From: CAZMZW01 sp963802275
GTDB lineage: Bacteria; Chloroflexota; Anaerolineae; Anaerolineales; Anaerolineaceae
Direction: 5' to 3'
NCBI GenBank assembly: GCA_963802275.1
Contig: CAWDIB010000004.1
Span: 248,001 to 312,000 of the forward strand
Length of the DNA stretch: 64,000 nt
Shown here: piece by piece, positions 62,602-64,000 of the stretch
Numbering within the stretch: position 1 is the stretch's first letter
How the letters are laid out: each line of letters starts with the position of its first letter
Notes under the pieces: generated by a model
The model's input: the letters and a program-made list of their open reading frames with translations, nothing else
What the model was told of the DNA's origin: nothing
Database searches by the model: none
Made by a program: the position numbers and the translations under genes

Positions 62602-63228
62602 ATGAAAGAATACAAACTCACTTCACCTGTTGGTGAAGATGAAATAAGAAAACTCAAGGTGGGTGATATGGTTTTCATTTCCGGAAAAGCTTTTACCTGC
62701 CGTTCAAAGTTACTGCGGGCCATTTTTGATGAAGGAATGTCTGCTACCTGAAGAGTTGTTGCAATACGATGTGCTCATTCATACTGGTCCAATCATTTTA
62801 AAGGAAAAAGACAAATTTAAATTAGTATCATTCATGCCTACCTCCAGCATCAGATTTGAAAAATGGGGGGCACGCACTGTCAAGGAATGGGGTTTAAAAA
62901 TCATTGTCGGCAAGACAACCATGGGGCTCACAAACCGCAAATGCAATGCGTGAAGCAGGTTGTGTTCACCTTACACCCCGTTCGGTCAGCCCCAATCTTG
63001 TGGGTTTCCAGCATCAGGGTGGATGGTGTTTATCTCTATGAAGAAATGGGGTCCATTGAAGCACCCTGGAAGCTTTTTTTGAATGAACTTGGACCATTTG
63101 TGGTTGATATTGATGCGAATGGCAACCGGCTATTCGAAAGCCTCGATCAACAGGTACATTCACGTTTGGATAAGGTTTATAAAGATCTGAATATCCCGGA
63201 TGATTTTAAATATACACAGCTTTATTAG
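62602..63228 (+). CDS. Class I fumarate hydratase / L(+)-tartrate dehydratase beta subunit, frameshifted
   Basis: C-terminal subunit of the same hydro-lyase. The first piece is KLTSPVGEDEIRKLKVGDMV, then FISGKAFTCRSK. After a frame change near 62745 it reads LQYDVLIHTGPIILKEKDKF, TSSIRFEKWGARTVKEWGLK and IIVGKTTMG. After another near 62935 it ends WVSSIRVDGVYLYEEMGSIE, APWKLFLNELGPFVVDIDAN. The whole is about 208 codons, typical for TtdB or archaeal-type FumB. The family T-x-R-D-x-A-H motif reads TCRSKLLRA here, a possible change of function or another error. Confidence 0.82.
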
Positions 63229-63550
63229 ACGAATCGCCGAAATGTCTTAATTTTTTGTGAGTAATAAATCGAATTGACCGAGTCGAAAAAAGGATCTCCT
63301 TCAGGGTCTCGAGGCAGTTGAGAATAAAGCGGGTATTCGGAATGGGGAGAAGTCTAAGTTGCACTACTAAACAATAACTCAAAACGTCGGGAAATTGAGA
63401 TTCGACTTACTTTAAACTAGATTGCGAATGAAATTTAATAATAAATCGCGATCCACCAGGAGATAATCCGTTACTATCCCATAAAAATAATTTGTCAGCA
63501 GGTATGATCCAAATTAAAAATTGGTTCTGAGCCAGCAGATGGTATCCACT
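63229..63550. other. Intergenic region before the transposase
   Basis: About 320 bp without a gene on either strand. It should contain the right-hand end of the IS element, but I cannot identify its terminal inverted repeat with only one end in view. Confidence 0.4.
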
Positions 63551-64000
63551 CTAGATTCCGAGATCGACAGAAATATTATCGAGGATAAGGGGCGGGACAA
63601 ACCTGATTTTAGCATCAAGATTAGGTTCCTGTTTAGATAATCTTTGTACCGGTGTTTCACGGTTAATACCTGAATGCTTTCTTACGGCATTGTAGTAGTA
63701 TATGTAATTAAATGCTTCGACGAAAAACTCCTGTCGGTTAGCGATCTTCATAATTCTGGGAATGTAAAACTCATCATCGTCTGTTCGGTGAGAACGTTCC
63801 AGATGGGCATTTTCCTCTGGATGTTTCAAGTGATTTTGAATGAGTTTGCAGCCAAAACCGGATAGAAGTTTCCTAAGCTCTACGATCTTATACCAAGACT
63901 TTCCTCCGAATTCTTCTCCATGATCTACGGTATAAACGATCTGATTTGAAACGCCATGGCTTCGCAGCCAGGAGGTCACCCAAAGGAACCAGGTTAAGCC
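63551..64000 (-). CDS. IS481-type transposase, integrase core, partial
   Basis: C-terminal part of a DDE integrase-core transposase, cut by the window edge. The frame is open from 64000 to the stop at 63551. DHGEEFGGKSWYK carries the second catalytic Asp, and LIQNHLKHPEENAHLERSHR holds the final Glu in the usual P-x-x-N/E-A-x-x-E context. YYYNAVRKHSGINRETPVQR is the typical IS481-family end. It ends a run of frameshifted genes but its own frame is clean. It is the only clear transposon gene in the window. Confidence 0.85.
   Translation of the reverse strand, partial: GLTWFLWVTSWLRSHGVSNQIVYTVDHGEEFGGKSWYKIVELRKLLSGFGCKLIQNHLKHPEENAHLERSHRTDDDEFYIPRIMKIANRQEFFVEAFNYIYYYNAVRKHSGINRETPVQRLSKQEPNLDAKIRFVPPLILDNISVDLGI

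Overview
The window is a bacterial chromosome segment with mixed GC. It looks like a Chloroflexota (Anaerolineae-type) genome. This placement is an inference from overall gene content and protein style and is only moderately secure: no rRNA is present and no database search was possible. Housekeeping anchors are smpB, zwf, the primary sigma factor rpoD, ndk, a yebC-ruvC-trmH-ruvA-mreB block, pncB, tmRNA (ssrA), an rlmI-like methyltransferase gene, ligA and four tRNAs (Asp, Arg, Val, Pro).

Layout. 0-9.4 kb: a partial, frameshifted histidine ammonia-lyase, then smpB, a patatin-like hydrolase, an SH3 membrane protein, a zinc-ribbon protein, zwf, a P1-family peptidase, a DegV protein, an iron alcohol dehydrogenase and a small ABM monooxygenase. 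9.5-13.1 kb: rpoD, a TPR protein, ndk, tRNA-Asp. 13.5-16.1 kb: an ATP-grasp / GNAT / ATP-grasp trio that resembles a small-peptide ligase cassette. 16.2-25.4 kb: a molybdenum hydroxylase, ChrA, a homocysteine methyltransferase, Dus, GlpD, an FGGY kinase, tRNA-Arg. 25.5-34.5 kb: a YugP-type metallopeptidase, the recombination/shape block, an FAH-family hydrolase, tRNA-Val, pncB, two GH25 proteins, tmRNA.

34.5-43.2 kb holds the most interesting locus. A signal-peptide, single-pass DUF2207-like protein ends in a cytosolic Cys-Ala repeat tail. It is followed at once by a radical SAM/SPASM enzyme with an N-terminal PqqD-like domain, a paralogue that has lost every iron-sulfur cysteine, and a class I methyltransferase. 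The arrangement suggests a dedicated post-translational modification system acting on the repeat tail. I do not recognise it as a described system.

43.2-49.5 kb is an AT-rich island next to tRNA-Pro. A 17-bp copy of the tRNA 3' end lies at its far side and several decayed tRNA-Pro-like fragments lie inside. It carries a PD-(D/E)XK nuclease-like gene and other accessory genes, but no integrase. 49.6-52.9 kb encodes E2, E1-beta and E1-alpha of a 2-oxoacid or acetoin dehydrogenase without an E3. 53.2-59.8 kb is a sugar-type ABC transporter operon with two tandem PIG-L deacetylases, a sugar-phosphate epimerase and a tiny winged-helix regulator. Divergent from it (60.0-63.2 kb) are AtuA/DUF1446, DUF4387 and a two-subunit class I fumarase/tartrate dehydratase. 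The window ends in a partial IS481-type transposase.

A caution applies throughout: conserved genes at 0-1.5, 34.5-43.2, 49.6-51.9 and 61.7-63.2 kb are broken by many small compensating indels (at least eight in ligA), whereas 1.5-34.5 kb is clean. I read most of these as sequence errors, so frameshifted genes are given as whole loci.
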